From contig NZ_WHOD01000070.1 of NCBI RefSeq assembly GCF_013141765.1, positions 248,001 to 312,000 on the forward strand: a DNA stretch of 64,000 bases, read 5' to 3'. Position 1 is the first letter of the stretch; every line of letters begins with the position of its first letter. Shown here piece after piece: positions 8,857 to 17,650 of this stretch. The notes beneath the pieces are model-generated. The model did not search any database. It was not told the DNA's origin and saw only the letters and a program-made list of their open reading frames with translations. The position numbers and the translations under genes are program-made. The stretch comes from Paenibacillus foliorum. Its GTDB lineage: Bacteria > Bacillota > Bacilli > Paenibacillales > NBRC-103111.

Positions 8857-11214
8857 CTATCTACTCGCTTGGACAGTTTTTTTGGCATTAGTATCAGAAG
8901 CTTTGTTCTCTTCAGATGTTTTTGCCGCATTACTCGTGTTGACAGCATCCTTCTTATCTGTTCTATCGCTTTTACCAGTCGGTGTCTTATCCGATGTTTT
9001 ATCAGACTTCGCCGGCGGGCCTATTGGAGTCGGTTCTTGAAGCAGCTCATGATATGGCTTTAATTGCAGGATAAGCACCTTATTTTCCCCTTCATTAGAC
9101 AAGGACTGGGAGGCGACATACCCTTCACCAACAGATTGGCATTTCAATTTAATAAACGAGCAGACCTCCAATGCATCTCTAAGCGATTTACCCGTCATAT
9201 CGGGTATCGCTATATCCTCGCCCTCCTGCATCATTACATAAATTCGTTGCGTCGATCCTATTTCAGTACCGGCAACAGGAGTTTGGGCGATAATTTTCGA
9301 CCCTTTCCCCACTGTTTCTACGGTAACTCCATACTTATTCATCGTATTTTTCGCTTGTTCAACCGTCAATCCTTCTAAATCAGGCACAGTCATTTTCGTT
9401 TCTTTATCGGTTGTTTTCATCTGCTGCGAAGAGGAAGGAACCCCCATATAGCGTAACGTTTGGGATACGATTTCCTTGAAGATCGGAGGAGCTACTTCAC
9501 TGCCTCCATGAAAATCCCCATTTAGATCCGGCTCATCGGCAATAACGGCGACAAGAATTTTCGGATCCTCTACCGGAGCAAAACCGACAAAAGAAATAAC
9601 CCATTTGCCTTCAGCATAACCTTTGCCCCCCGGATCCACTTTATTAGCCGTCCCTGTTTTACCCGCAACACGATAGCCATCGATATAAGCATTTTTACCT
9701 GTTCCTATTGTTTTGTCGTTAACAACCATCTCTAAATATTCGCTCACCTGTTTAGCTGTCTTTTCTGATACAACCTCACGCACCACTTTGGGCTCGAAGG
9801 TTTGAATAACCTGTTTCGTTTTAGGATCATAAATTTCCTTTACTACATGAGGCCACATCAGCTTACCACCGTTTGCAATTGCCGCGTAAGCAGCCGTTTG
9901 TTGAATAGCCGTAGCCGTCAAGCCTTGGCCATAGGTTGCCGTTGCAAATTCAGCCGGATATTTCATCCTCACAATTCCCGGAACCTCGCCCGGAAGATCA
10001 ATTCCCGTCCTTGCTCCAAAACCGAATCTTTCAATATACTCCGACAGCTTCACTTGACCTAATTTCTCACCTAGCTTTACAAAAGCAACATTACTGGACC
10101 GCTTCAGTCCGTCGAGGTAGGAAATCTGCCCCCAACCAGAAATATTCCAGTCATGCAGTCTTCGTCCAGGTACTTGTATTGAACCGGATTGGTATCGGTC
10201 CTCAGGAAAGAAGAGATTCTCCTCTACTGTAGCTGCCAAAGTGACCAGTTTGAACGTAGATCCCGGCTCATACTGTGAAGCAACCGCATTATTAATAAAA
10301 TCAGATTGATTATTTGTTTCCCAATAGTGATTCGGATTAAAATTAGGGTAGCTCGACATCCCTAAAATTTCCATCGTTTTGGGATCTACAGCAATTGCCG
10401 TCAAGCTTTTGGGGCGAAATTTGGCATAATACTTTTCCAAAGCGCTCTCTATATAAAATTGGATATTTTTATCAATGGTTAATCTTACATTGCTGCCATC
10501 TATCGCTGGTTTATAATTGACTTTAGCATCAGGCAGTTCTACGCCTTTTTGGTCTTTTTCATAGCTGAGATTACCGGGGACACCCTTTAAATATTTATCT
10601 AGCATTGCTTCCAGTCCCATAATCGGCTTACCTTCCTTGTCATTATAGCCAAGTAGATGGGAAGCCATTTTTCCCCCAGGGTAAAAGCGTTTCTGTTCTT
10701 TTTGCAAATAGATACCTACATTTTTAGTAGAGGTTTGAACCTTAAGCTCCTCAATTAGCTTCTTTACTAGATCGGCCACTTCAGCATCTATTTTCCAGCC
10801 TTCATTACGGATCTCCACTTGAGGATAGAGAGTGCCATCCGGACGTGTTTTATTTAACCGAGTACGGATCTTATCTTCTAACGCTGCTAAAGCAGCAGGT
10901 TCTTCTGAGGTTTTGAGTATAGCTGCCAATCCTTTGACTACTTGGTTTTCGATATGTTTACTTTGAATTATTTTAGGATTTAAAGCAACTGTAAATGCTG
11001 GTGCATCTTCTGCCATAATCTTATCATTACGATCAACTATCGTGCCGCGAACAGGACGCAGCACCTCTTCGGTTTCCCACTTGGCCTGCGCTTCGGTTAA
11101 TAATCCAGCCCCTTGCACAACCTGAACCCAATACAGTCTACCTACCAGAGCAACAAAAAAGAGGGTAAATACCCCCCCTATAAGCAATGATCTCAACTTC
11201 ACTCTCTTATTCAT
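8857..11214 (-). CDS. pbpB: Division transpeptidase PBP2B
   Basis: A 785-residue class B PBP, the septal transpeptidase of the divisome acting with FtsW and the FtsL/DivIB/DivIC complex. There is one N-terminal membrane segment (about 9-30). The transpeptidase motifs are STFK (Ser319), SSN (373-375) and KTGT (519-522). Two PASTA domains follow (about 607-665 and 668-720). The last 60 residues form a low-complexity Lys/Ser/Thr/Asp tail, which is probably disordered and lineage-specific. It directly follows ftsL, as in B. subtilis. Confidence 0.94.
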   Translation of the reverse strand: MNKRVKLRSLLIGGVFTLFFVALVGRLYWVQVVQGAGLLTEAQAKWETEEVLRPVRGTIVDRNDKIMAEDAPAFTVALNPKIIQSKHIENQVVKGLAAILKTSEEPAALAALEDKIRTRLNKTRPDGTLYPQVEIRNEGWKIDAEVADLVKKLIEELKVQTSTKNVGIYLQKEQKRFYPGGKMASHLLGYNDKEGKPIMGLEAMLDKYLKGVPGNLSYEKDQKGVELPDAKVNYKPAIDGSNVRLTIDKNIQFYIESALEKYYAKFRPKSLTAIAVDPKTMEILGMSSYPNFNPNHYWETNNQSDFINNAVASQYEPGSTFKLVTLAATVEENLFFPEDRYQSGSIQVPGRRLHDWNISGWGQISYLDGLKRSSNVAFVKLGEKLGQVKLSEYIERFGFGARTGIDLPGEVPGIVRMKYPAEFATATYGQGLTATAIQQTAAYAAIANGGKLMWPHVVKEIYDPKTKQVIQTFEPKVVREVVSEKTAKQVSEYLEMVVNDKTIGTGKNAYIDGYRVAGKTGTANKVDPGGKGYAEGKWVISFVGFAPVEDPKILVAVIADEPDLNGDFHGGSEVAPPIFKEIVSQTLRYMGVPSSSQQMKTTDKETKMTVPDLEGLTVEQAKNTMNKYGVTVETVGKGSKIIAQTPVAGTEIGSTQRIYVMMQEGEDIAIPDMTGKSLRDALEVCSFIKLKCQSVGEGYVASQSLSNEGENKVLILQLKPYHELLQEPTPIGPPAKSDKTSDKTPTGKSDRTDKKDAVNTSNAAKTSEENKASDTNAKKTVQASR

Positions 11215-11241
11215 GTCGATGCCTCTCTTCCGTTCTAATGA

Positions 11242-11682
11242 TTACGGAGTAGTCGTCTCCACTTTTTTGTCATTGACAGCCGATGCTGTCGCATTTGATT
11301 GTGTTCCAGAGGACTTCATCGGCACCTTGCTGATTTGTTTATCTTCTGGCGGCACCATGCCAAGCTTTAACGCTTCCTGTCTTAAACGATCGGGATTCGA
11401 TAAGGATTCAACCTTGTGCTTGAGCACACTGTTATCCGCCTGCAGTATCTGAATATCGGTCTCGAGCTTCAAAATTTTAGTGTTCATCTCATAAATTTGC
11501 GCATAACGCCAAATAATTAAGCTTGCTACAATGACACAAATAAGCATAGTAAACAAATACAGCAGCTTTTCTTGTACAGGAAGTGATTTATTGCGGTAAA
11601 CAATTTTCTTGGTTTCCTTAACTGTGACCTTTGGTTTTGTTCTTTGCTCGACGGCCAGACTTCCATGTATGTATGCAGGCAT
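11242..11682 (-). CDS. ftsL: Cell division protein FtsL
   Basis: A 146-residue bitopic membrane protein. It has a basic cytoplasmic N-terminus (rich in Lys, about 1-45), one transmembrane helix (about 47-67), then a leucine-zipper-like coiled coil (about 70-105), matching FtsL of Bacillales. FtsL joins DivIB and DivIC and recruits PBP2B to the septum. The C-terminal 40 residues are Ser/Thr/Lys-rich and variable. Sequence similarity in this family is low, so the call leans on architecture and on the rsmH-ftsL-pbpB order. The RBS is AGGAGGAC. Confidence 0.9.
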   Translation of the reverse strand: MPAYIHGSLAVEQRTKPKVTVKETKKIVYRNKSLPVQEKLLYLFTMLICVIVASLIIWRYAQIYEMNTKILKLETDIQILQADNSVLKHKVESLSNPDRLRQEALKLGMVPPEDKQISKVPMKSSGTQSNATASAVNDKKVETTTP

Positions 11683-11727
11683 TCCTAATGTCCTCCTCTT
11701 CGGGATGTTTAATTAGTTGATTAAATT

Positions 11728-12678
11728 TTATAACTTCTCTGCAACCCTTAGTTTAGCTGATCTAGCCCTAGAGTTAGCTTCCAGCTCTTCAGGTCCAGCT
11801 TCTATCGGCTTGCGATTAACTAGCTTCACGATACCCTTAGTGCCACATACGCACATCGGGAAACCTGGCGGGCAGGTGCACCGTTCTAAATATTTAGCGA
11901 ACGTTTGCTTACAAATCCTGTCCTCAAGAGAATGAAATGTAATGACAGCCGCTCTTCCTTCAGGGGCTAAACAACGAATGGTTTGTTCCAACGCTTCCTC
12001 AAATACACCCAATTCGTCGTTAACTGCTATCCGTAACGCTTGAAAGCTCCGCTTAGCCGGATGGGGTCCACTGCGCCGCGCCGCGGCGGGGATGCCTTCC
12101 TTGATTAGTTCAACCAATTGAACTGTTGATTCTATAGGACCGTTCTCACGGGCTGCTACAATTTTGCCTGCAATGCGCCTAGAAAACTTTTCTTCTCCAT
12201 ATTCAAAAAGGATTTTGGCAATTTCCTGCTCTGTCCAGTGGTTGACAATTTCTTTGGCAGTGAGTTCAGAGTTGCGGTCCATCCTCATGTCTAATTCTGC
12301 GTCGTGGTTATAACTGAAGCCTCTTTCAGCTTCATCCAACTGAGGAGATGAGACACCCAGATCAAACAAAATGCCATCTACCTGAGGTACGCCATCCTTC
12401 ATAGCCCGAGGCACCAGCTTCAGCTGCTCCTCAAGATTACGAAAATTGCTGCGTACCAGCTTAACCCTATCCATGTAAGGAGCTAACCGGATTTCGGCAT
12501 TCGCTAATGCTGCGTCATCTTGATCGAAGGCAATTAACAACCCTCGTTCGCTTAACCTCGAGGCAATTACCGAGCTATGCCCCGCTCCTCCTAGGGTACA
12601 ATCCACATAAACACCATCTGGGTTAATATTCAAACCTTCTATTGCTTCTTCCATTAATACCGTAACGTGATGAAACAT
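11728..12678 (-). CDS. rsmH: 16S rRNA (cytosine1402-N4)-methyltransferase
   Basis: A 316-residue SAM-dependent methyltransferase modifying C1402 in the ribosomal P site (MraW/RsmH). It starts FHHVTVLMEEA. The SAM-binding loop DCTLGGAGHS is near residue 30, and FDLGVSSPQLDEAERGFSY is a strong family signature. SFHSLEDRICKQ and the Cys-rich CTCPPGFPMCVC segment lie near the C-terminus. The RBS is AGGAGG. It lies 35 bp after mraZ and is surely co-transcribed with it. Confidence 0.97.
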   Translation of the reverse strand: MFHHVTVLMEEAIEGLNINPDGVYVDCTLGGAGHSSVIASRLSERGLLIAFDQDDAALANAEIRLAPYMDRVKLVRSNFRNLEEQLKLVPRAMKDGVPQVDGILFDLGVSSPQLDEAERGFSYNHDAELDMRMDRNSELTAKEIVNHWTEQEIAKILFEYGEEKFSRRIAGKIVAARENGPIESTVQLVELIKEGIPAAARRSGPHPAKRSFQALRIAVNDELGVFEEALEQTIRCLAPEGRAAVITFHSLEDRICKQTFAKYLERCTCPPGFPMCVCGTKGIVKLVNRKPIEAGPEELEANSRARSAKLRVAEKL

Positions 12679-12713
12679 GCTGCTTGACCTCCTGTGTTTG
12701 TTAGGCTGCTTCT

Positions 12714-13151
12714 CTATAGATCGAAGTTAAAATCAACAAGCTTTTCGGCAATTTCGTTGAACGATTCTTCCGATTGTAGGGAATAGGTTTCCCACATTTG
12801 CTTGCTCCAAATCTCAACCCGATTAGAAACACCAATAACAATGCAGTCCTTTTCCAACTTAGCGTGCTCAATGAGGTTGTTCGGCAAATTCATCCTGCCC
12901 TGCTTATCAAGTTCACACTCTGTTGCACCGGAGAAAAAAAACCGTGTAAACGCCCGAGCGTCCGATTTCATCAGAGGCAGCGCCTTAAGCTTCTGCTCCA
13001 ATACGGACCACTCTTCCATGGGGTAAACAAACAAGCACTGATCTAAACCGCGGGTTACTATGAAGGATGTTCCTAGAGATTCACGAAACTTAGCCGGCAC
13101 AATCATACGTCCTTTATCGTCGATGCTGTGCTGGTATTCGCCCATGAACAT
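12714..13151 (-). CDS. mraZ: MraZ, transcriptional regulator of the dcw cluster
   Basis: A 145-residue protein with two SpoVT/AbrB-like halves (DDKGR near residue 11, DKQGR near 85). MraZ is a ring-shaped DNA-binding repressor of its own operon in E. coli. A GTG four codons upstream is possible, but the ATG at 13151 (MFMGEYQHSIDDKGR) matches the conserved family N-terminus and has AGGGGTG at good spacing. Its first gene position and the 10-bp repeats immediately upstream support autoregulation. Confidence 0.96.
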   Translation of the reverse strand: MFMGEYQHSIDDKGRMIVPAKFRESLGTSFIVTRGLDQCLFVYPMEEWSVLEQKLKALPLMKSDARAFTRFFFSGATECELDKQGRMNLPNNLIEHAKLEKDCIVIGVSNRVEIWSKQMWETYSLQSEESFNEIAEKLVDFNFDL

Positions 13152-13160
13152 AAGAACCTT

Positions 13161-13200
13161 CACCCCTTTTCACCACTTTACCCCACTTCCCACCACTTGT
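13161..13200 (-). promoter_or_regulatory. Four 10-bp direct repeats: probable MraZ boxes
   Basis: Read on the minus strand the 40 bp are AAGTGGTGGG, AAGTGGGGTA, AAGTGGTGAA and AAGGGGTGAA in exact 10-bp phase, so all repeats sit on the same face of the helix. MraZ proteins are known to bind 10-bp-spaced direct repeats containing TGGG (E. coli) or AAAGTG (Mollicutes) in front of mraZ. The last copy overlaps the mraZ Shine-Dalgarno, so binding could block both transcription and translation. The function is inferred from position and pattern. Confidence 0.85.
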
Positions 13201-13225
13201 ATAGAATAAATTCTCCACAAAATAG

Positions 13226-13251
13226 AAAAATCCTGCTTTTAGCAGGATTTT
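13226..13251 (-). terminator. Rho-independent terminator of the DUF4349 lipoprotein gene
   Basis: A perfect hairpin of AAAATCCTGC with GCAGGATTTT around a 5-nt loop lies 12 bp after the lipoprotein stop, followed on the minus strand by CTATTTT. It insulates the dcw operon from the upstream gene. The mraZ promoter must therefore lie between this hairpin and the MraZ boxes, though no strong -35/-10 pair is evident there. Confidence 0.85.
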
Positions 13252-13262
13252 CGAAAAATAAT

Positions 13263-14303
13263 TTATTCATTTTTATCGATTGGAGCTTTATTATCTGACA
13301 TAGTAGTTAATGATTCGCTATTTTCCTCTGACAGCTTTTTACGAAGTTCGACCAGCTTTCTCTTTTTCGACCGCCGAAGCAGCCATACAGGGATTCCAAT
13401 TATGCTTAGAACGAGTGCAACTGGCAGCACAGCTGCAACTATTACGACGAGCCATTGAAACAGGACTGCAAGCACTGCTGCACTGCCATTGAGTGCTTCT
13501 GCCGCACGTTGGAACAATGGGCCGCGGTCTTGTGCCTGTATAACTACGGCCGTACCAAGCTTCTGTGTCATTCTGACATCGATCGTTGAATAGGCTACAT
13601 TTTGCTCCAAATACCTCATTCGACCTTTGATTCGTTCTATCTCTTCTTGGACCTTACCTAGTTCATTTGAAAAAGCTAAAAGCTCATCGGTTTTTGCTGC
13701 TTTTTCCATAAAAACGATCAACCGACTTTCTACCAATTGCTTCGCTTTCAGTCTGGAAGTCAAATCTACAAATTCTTCGGAAACATCCTGGCCCTGCATG
13801 TTCTTCTTGACAGATGGGTTGATTTTCTCTATTTGACTTAACAACGAGCTAAAGCCGCTTGCAGGCACCTTAATACTGAAGGTTCCGCTCTTTTCATATG
13901 ATGTTTCGTTCTCGTTGAACTGCAAAATATATCCGCCAGACCGACTTACCGCCTCTTCAATCTGCGCTTGTGCCTCCGCGTACTTTTCCACTTGCATGGT
14001 TAGATTGGCCTTGTAAATAATTTTACGATCAACCGCGCTTGCCTGGGCAGTTATCCCGCCATTAAAGCTGTCAGCAGGCTTTGAATCACTTGATGCCCTA
14101 TCTGCCTTCTCCCCGGCAGGCACTGCCTGTGAAGTAGAGTTTACTTGCAGAGCTCCACTTTTACTGTTCTTCTGATCCATTGCGACCGATTCCATGGACG
14201 TTGATGCTGAACTTGTTGTCCCTGCGTCCTTGTTGGATGACGATATGGCCCCGCAGCCTGATAAAACGACTGCCAACAACGCAAGCATAGCTAAGGACTT
14301 CAT
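13263..14303 (-). CDS. DUF4349-type lipoprotein
   Basis: A 346-residue predicted lipoprotein. The signal peptide MKSLAMLALLAVVLSGC has a lipobox (LSGC), which decides the start at 14303; an ATG 22 codons upstream would bury the signal peptide. A Ser/Lys-rich linker follows, then a domain beginning with RKIIYKANLTMQVEKY and a coiled coil of about 60 residues (ending FSNELGKVQEEIERIKGRMRYLEQNVAYSTIDV). A C-terminal membrane helix (about 285-312) and basic tail complete it. This pattern is the DUF4349 family, whose function is unknown. It has its own terminator and stands between ahcY and mraZ. Confidence 0.8.
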   Translation of the reverse strand: MKSLAMLALLAVVLSGCGAISSSNKDAGTTSSASTSMESVAMDQKNSKSGALQVNSTSQAVPAGEKADRASSDSKPADSFNGGITAQASAVDRKIIYKANLTMQVEKYAEAQAQIEEAVSRSGGYILQFNENETSYEKSGTFSIKVPASGFSSLLSQIEKINPSVKKNMQGQDVSEEFVDLTSRLKAKQLVESRLIVFMEKAAKTDELLAFSNELGKVQEEIERIKGRMRYLEQNVAYSTIDVRMTQKLGTAVVIQAQDRGPLFQRAAEALNGSAAVLAVLFQWLVVIVAAVLPVALVLSIIGIPVWLLRRSKKRKLVELRKKLSEENSESLTTMSDNKAPIDKNE

Positions 14304-14493
14304 ATTTCCTTGAAACCTCTGTTTCTCTCTATTAGTTTCATCCCCTGCTACGACCCCCACATGTTTCATTCGGATTCCCCCATTTTAGAATTTGGAATCA
14401 TGCTCTTGCAGCAAGCCTTTAGGCAACTTTGTCATTGCACTAACTATTAAACGTGTGAAAATATGGGAATGTTGCATGATATTAGCAGTCGAC

Positions 14494-14530
14494 GCAAAAA
14501 AAGAACCCTCCCCAATGGGGAAGGTTCTTC
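14494..14530 (-). terminator. Rho-independent terminator of ahcY
   Basis: On the minus strand the sequence reads AGAACCTTCCCC-ATT-GGGGAGGGTTCT followed by TTTTTTGC. It is a strong GC-rich stem with one T·G pair, 12 bp after the ahcY stop. The following 190 bp to the lipoprotein start hold no gene and presumably contain that gene's promoter. Confidence 0.92.
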
Positions 14531-14541
14531 TAAACAGCGTA

Positions 14542-15804
14542 TTAATGCTCAGTCCAGCTGTCCAAATAAGATTTTTGCTCATCACTTAAGGAATCGATTG
14601 AAGTGCCAAGGGATTCAAGCTTAAAGCGAGCTACTTGCTCATCCAATGCATAAGGCACATTGACTACTTTTTTGCCAATCTCATTATAATTGTCATTCAC
14701 ATATTTCAAAGACATGGCCTGCAAAGCAAATGTCATATCCATAATTTCAGCTGGATGTCCGTCTCCTGCCGCCAAGTTAACAAGACGTCCTTCAGCGATC
14801 AGATAAAATTTACGTCCGTCTTTTAATTGGTATTCTTCAATATTACGGCGAACCGTACGTTTCGATACAGATAGCGCATCAAGCTCTGGTTTATTAACCT
14901 CCACATCAAAGTGGCCTGCGTTAGATAGGATCGCTCCGTCTTTCATCACTTCATAATGCTCTCCACGAATAACATCACGGTTACCGGTTACGGTTACGAA
15001 GAAATCTCCCACCTTAGCAGCTTCCTTCATCGACATTACAGCGAAACCGTCCATGTAAGCTTCAACGCCTTTAATTGCATCGATCTCAGTAACAATAACG
15101 TTGGCACCAAGACCTTTTGCACGCATTGCCACACCTTTACCGCACCAGCCGTAGCCAACAACAACAACCGTTTTACCTGCAACAACCAGATTCGTTGTAC
15201 GGTTGATGCCATCCCAAACGGATTGACCCGTACCATAACGGTTATCAAACAAATATTTGCAAAATGCATCATTTACAGCAACCATAGGGAACTGCAATGA
15301 GCCATCTTTCTCCATAGCTTTTAAGCGCAAAATGCCGGTTGTCGTTTCTTCAGCTCCACCGCGGACATTTTTAAGCAAATCTTTACGCTCTGAATGCAAA
15401 GCAGAAACCAAATCGCCACCATCGTCAATAATTAGATCCGGCTCAGTTTCCAATGTTTTAATAAGCAATTCCTTATACTCTTGCGGATCAGGATTATATT
15501 TCGCAAATACAGTAATTCCATCCTCTACCAAAGCCGCACAAACATCGTCTTGAGTGGACAACGGATTGCTTCCGCAGATTGCAACCTCTGCACCGCCAGC
15601 TTTGATTACTTTAGCCAAGTAAGCCGTTTTCGCTTCCAAGTGGAGCGAGATGGCAACTTTTAGCCCTTTAAACGGCTGTTCTTTTTCAAATTGCTCGCGA
15701 ATACGGTTCAAAACCGGCATATGGGCATTAACCCACTCAATTTTCAAATGACCTTCGGGCGCCAATGCTAAGTCCCGGACAATGCTGCGTTCTTTAGTAT
15801 TCAT
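14542..15804 (-). CDS. ahcY: S-adenosylhomocysteine hydrolase
   Basis: A 420-residue NAD-dependent enzyme splitting S-adenosylhomocysteine into adenosine and homocysteine. The sequence shows the substrate segments SLHLEAKTAYL and DDGGDLVS, the NAD-binding VVVVGYGWCGKGVA (GxGxxG) and the AILSNAGHFDVEV and LAAGDGHPAEIMDMTFALQ signatures. The ATG at 15804 follows AGGAGG. A longer reading frame extends 20 codons upstream but lacks a better RBS. B. subtilis uses the Pfs/LuxS route instead, so this gene is a notable lineage difference. It probably forms a transcription unit with bshC, 57 bp upstream, with no terminator between them. Confidence 0.96.
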   Translation of the reverse strand: MNTKERSIVRDLALAPEGHLKIEWVNAHMPVLNRIREQFEKEQPFKGLKVAISLHLEAKTAYLAKVIKAGGAEVAICGSNPLSTQDDVCAALVEDGITVFAKYNPDPQEYKELLIKTLETEPDLIIDDGGDLVSALHSERKDLLKNVRGGAEETTTGILRLKAMEKDGSLQFPMVAVNDAFCKYLFDNRYGTGQSVWDGINRTTNLVVAGKTVVVVGYGWCGKGVAMRAKGLGANVIVTEIDAIKGVEAYMDGFAVMSMKEAAKVGDFFVTVTGNRDVIRGEHYEVMKDGAILSNAGHFDVEVNKPELDALSVSKRTVRRNIEEYQLKDGRKFYLIAEGRLVNLAAGDGHPAEIMDMTFALQAMSLKYVNDNYNEIGKKVVNVPYALDEQVARFKLESLGTSIDSLSDEQKSYLDSWTEH

Positions 15805-15860
15805 GTAAAATCCTCCTAATAGGTATGTATTCAAATGAATGGGCGTCCCCGCCCGCTGAA

Positions 15861-17501
15861 TCACAAATAAATGACTTTATGTTTCCCATCCGGCAGTAAC
15901 TCGCTGTCCAGAATTTCATATAACCAGTCTGTACCATATTTGTTTAAATAGGCTAGTATATTATACACTCTCTCCTGCGGCTTGTCCAAAGGCAATACAG
16001 ACAACCCTATGCGCTGAAACTGCCGAAGCGATGAGTCGAATTGAGTGCGTACGGCATCTGCTGCCTTATGCTCCAGAAAATCGATCTGCTCAAGGATTTT
16101 CCCCATATTCGTCTCGCCGAGCTTTCCAAGCCCAGCATTGATTCCTGAGATCAGTTCCACCAATGGCTGATAGTTGTCTTTAAATTGCGATTTGACAAGA
16201 CCGAACCGTTCATCCAGCTTCAGAGCATCCTGCTCTCGCAGCCATTCCTGCTGTTTTTCCTCTAAACGGTACAGCACATCCTCTAAGGATAGGCCGTATT
16301 TAGCCATATTCTTCTGGACTATGCCTTCGAGTAGAGTAAACTCCATCCGAGGCACAACGATCGGCATTTTCATCCCAAGATGGTGGAAGACCTCACGTGT
16401 CAAAGCCCAATAGGCAACCTCGCCCGGCCCCAACACAGTCCCAAGTACTGGAAATAAATAATCCTGCATCAGTGGGCGAGTCATTACATTATTGCTTAAA
16501 CGCTCCGGAGCCGACTCCGTCCATTCGAGCAGTTGCTCCCTCGAATAGCTTCTCTCTCGTTTACGATCGGTAAAACCATCCGATGCTTCATCCGCATACA
16601 GTAGAATTCGCTCGCCACCATCAATGATGAACAGATTGGCATTACGCTCCTGAAGTTCAACTTGGGATGAGTAACCCTTTAATTCAACTTTTTCTTTTCC
16701 ATTATGTACAGCGGCCTGTATAGCTTTATTCTCCTCTAGCAGCTTACGGAACATGGACGATTCCAAGCGGCGTAGATCAGGATCATCGGAGTTCATAACC
16801 ACCAGTCCGTGTGAGCCGAACAATTTGGCCATCACTCTCGCAAAAAAGTCAACCAAGCTTCTGGATTCAGAAGCAATTGTCCGAAGGGAGCTCATCCACT
16901 CTGCTTTGAATTCGGTCGGAATCAACGAAGCGTCCAACTGCTCCAACGCCTCTTCCCACTGCTTTTCGGATATCACTAACTGACTTACAGAGCTTCGAAC
17001 ACCGCTAGGATGCTCAACTTTAATTTTATTGACCTGCGCATCCTGTGACAAGTAATACATATGATTCACTTCATCAAAATCATGGTCCTCGCCAGCAATC
17101 CAAAAAACAGGAACGACAGGACGACCCAGCCTTGCAGAAGCATCCTTTGCAGTCCGGATGAGTGTAACGGCTTTATAAATGACCAGCGCTTGTCCGGTAA
17201 ACAACCCGGCCTGCTGACCACCGACAATGCAGAGCGTCTGCTCATTATTCAGCAGTTTAATTGAATTTAGTACCTCCGGAGCATTACCTATCTCCTGATT
17301 GTACCGAGTTAATGCTGTCACCAGCTCTCCTCGGTCGGCACTTAATCGACGCTCGTTGTCCAACCATCCCGCACGCTCTTCCCAAGAGGATGCATTCCAT
17401 GGATTATAATCAAACAAGGCTTCAACCAATTCGTAATGATGAATATAATCCTCTGTCAAAGGCTGGCTGGATTTCCAATGAATCGATTCTACTTTCAACA
17501 T
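15861..17501 (-). CDS. bshC: Bacillithiol biosynthesis cysteine-adding enzyme
   Basis: A 546-residue protein of the BshC family, which joins cysteine to glucosaminyl-malate in the last step of bacillithiol synthesis. Recognisable segments are VGGQQAGLFTGQALVIYKAVT, VPVFWIAGEDHDFDEVNH and VLGPGEVAYWA, with a coiled-coil region in the C-terminal third. The start at 17501 is preceded by GAGGCGG; an in-frame start 17 codons upstream has no RBS. In B. subtilis bshC (yllA) also lies just upstream of mraZ, so the position is conserved apart from the inserted ahcY and lipoprotein. Confidence 0.94.
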   Translation of the reverse strand: MLKVESIHWKSSQPLTEDYIHHYELVEALFDYNPWNASSWEERAGWLDNERRLSADRGELVTALTRYNQEIGNAPEVLNSIKLLNNEQTLCIVGGQQAGLFTGQALVIYKAVTLIRTAKDASARLGRPVVPVFWIAGEDHDFDEVNHMYYLSQDAQVNKIKVEHPSGVRSSVSQLVISEKQWEEALEQLDASLIPTEFKAEWMSSLRTIASESRSLVDFFARVMAKLFGSHGLVVMNSDDPDLRRLESSMFRKLLEENKAIQAAVHNGKEKVELKGYSSQVELQERNANLFIIDGGERILLYADEASDGFTDRKRERSYSREQLLEWTESAPERLSNNVMTRPLMQDYLFPVLGTVLGPGEVAYWALTREVFHHLGMKMPIVVPRMEFTLLEGIVQKNMAKYGLSLEDVLYRLEEKQQEWLREQDALKLDERFGLVKSQFKDNYQPLVELISGINAGLGKLGETNMGKILEQIDFLEHKAADAVRTQFDSSLRQFQRIGLSVLPLDKPQERVYNILAYLNKYGTDWLYEILDSELLPDGKHKVIYL

Positions 17502-17593
17502 GGAAGCCGCCTCGCTTTTTTTAGTAAAATAACTACCCTTTTGATTGTACACATGTTAGGGGAAATCGTCAAAAGGCATTCCCGCTTTTTATA

Positions 17594-17628
17594 TAAAAAA
17601 AGAGTACAGCTGATCAGTGCCTGCACTC
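17594..17628 (-). terminator. Rho-independent terminator of the opp operon
   Basis: Minus strand: GAGTGCAG and CTGTACTC form an 8-bp stem with one G·U pair, followed by seven T residues. It lies 23 bp after the oppF stop and before bshC. Confidence 0.85.
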
Positions 17629-17650
17629 TCCTCTATTTGATTTCTTCCAA

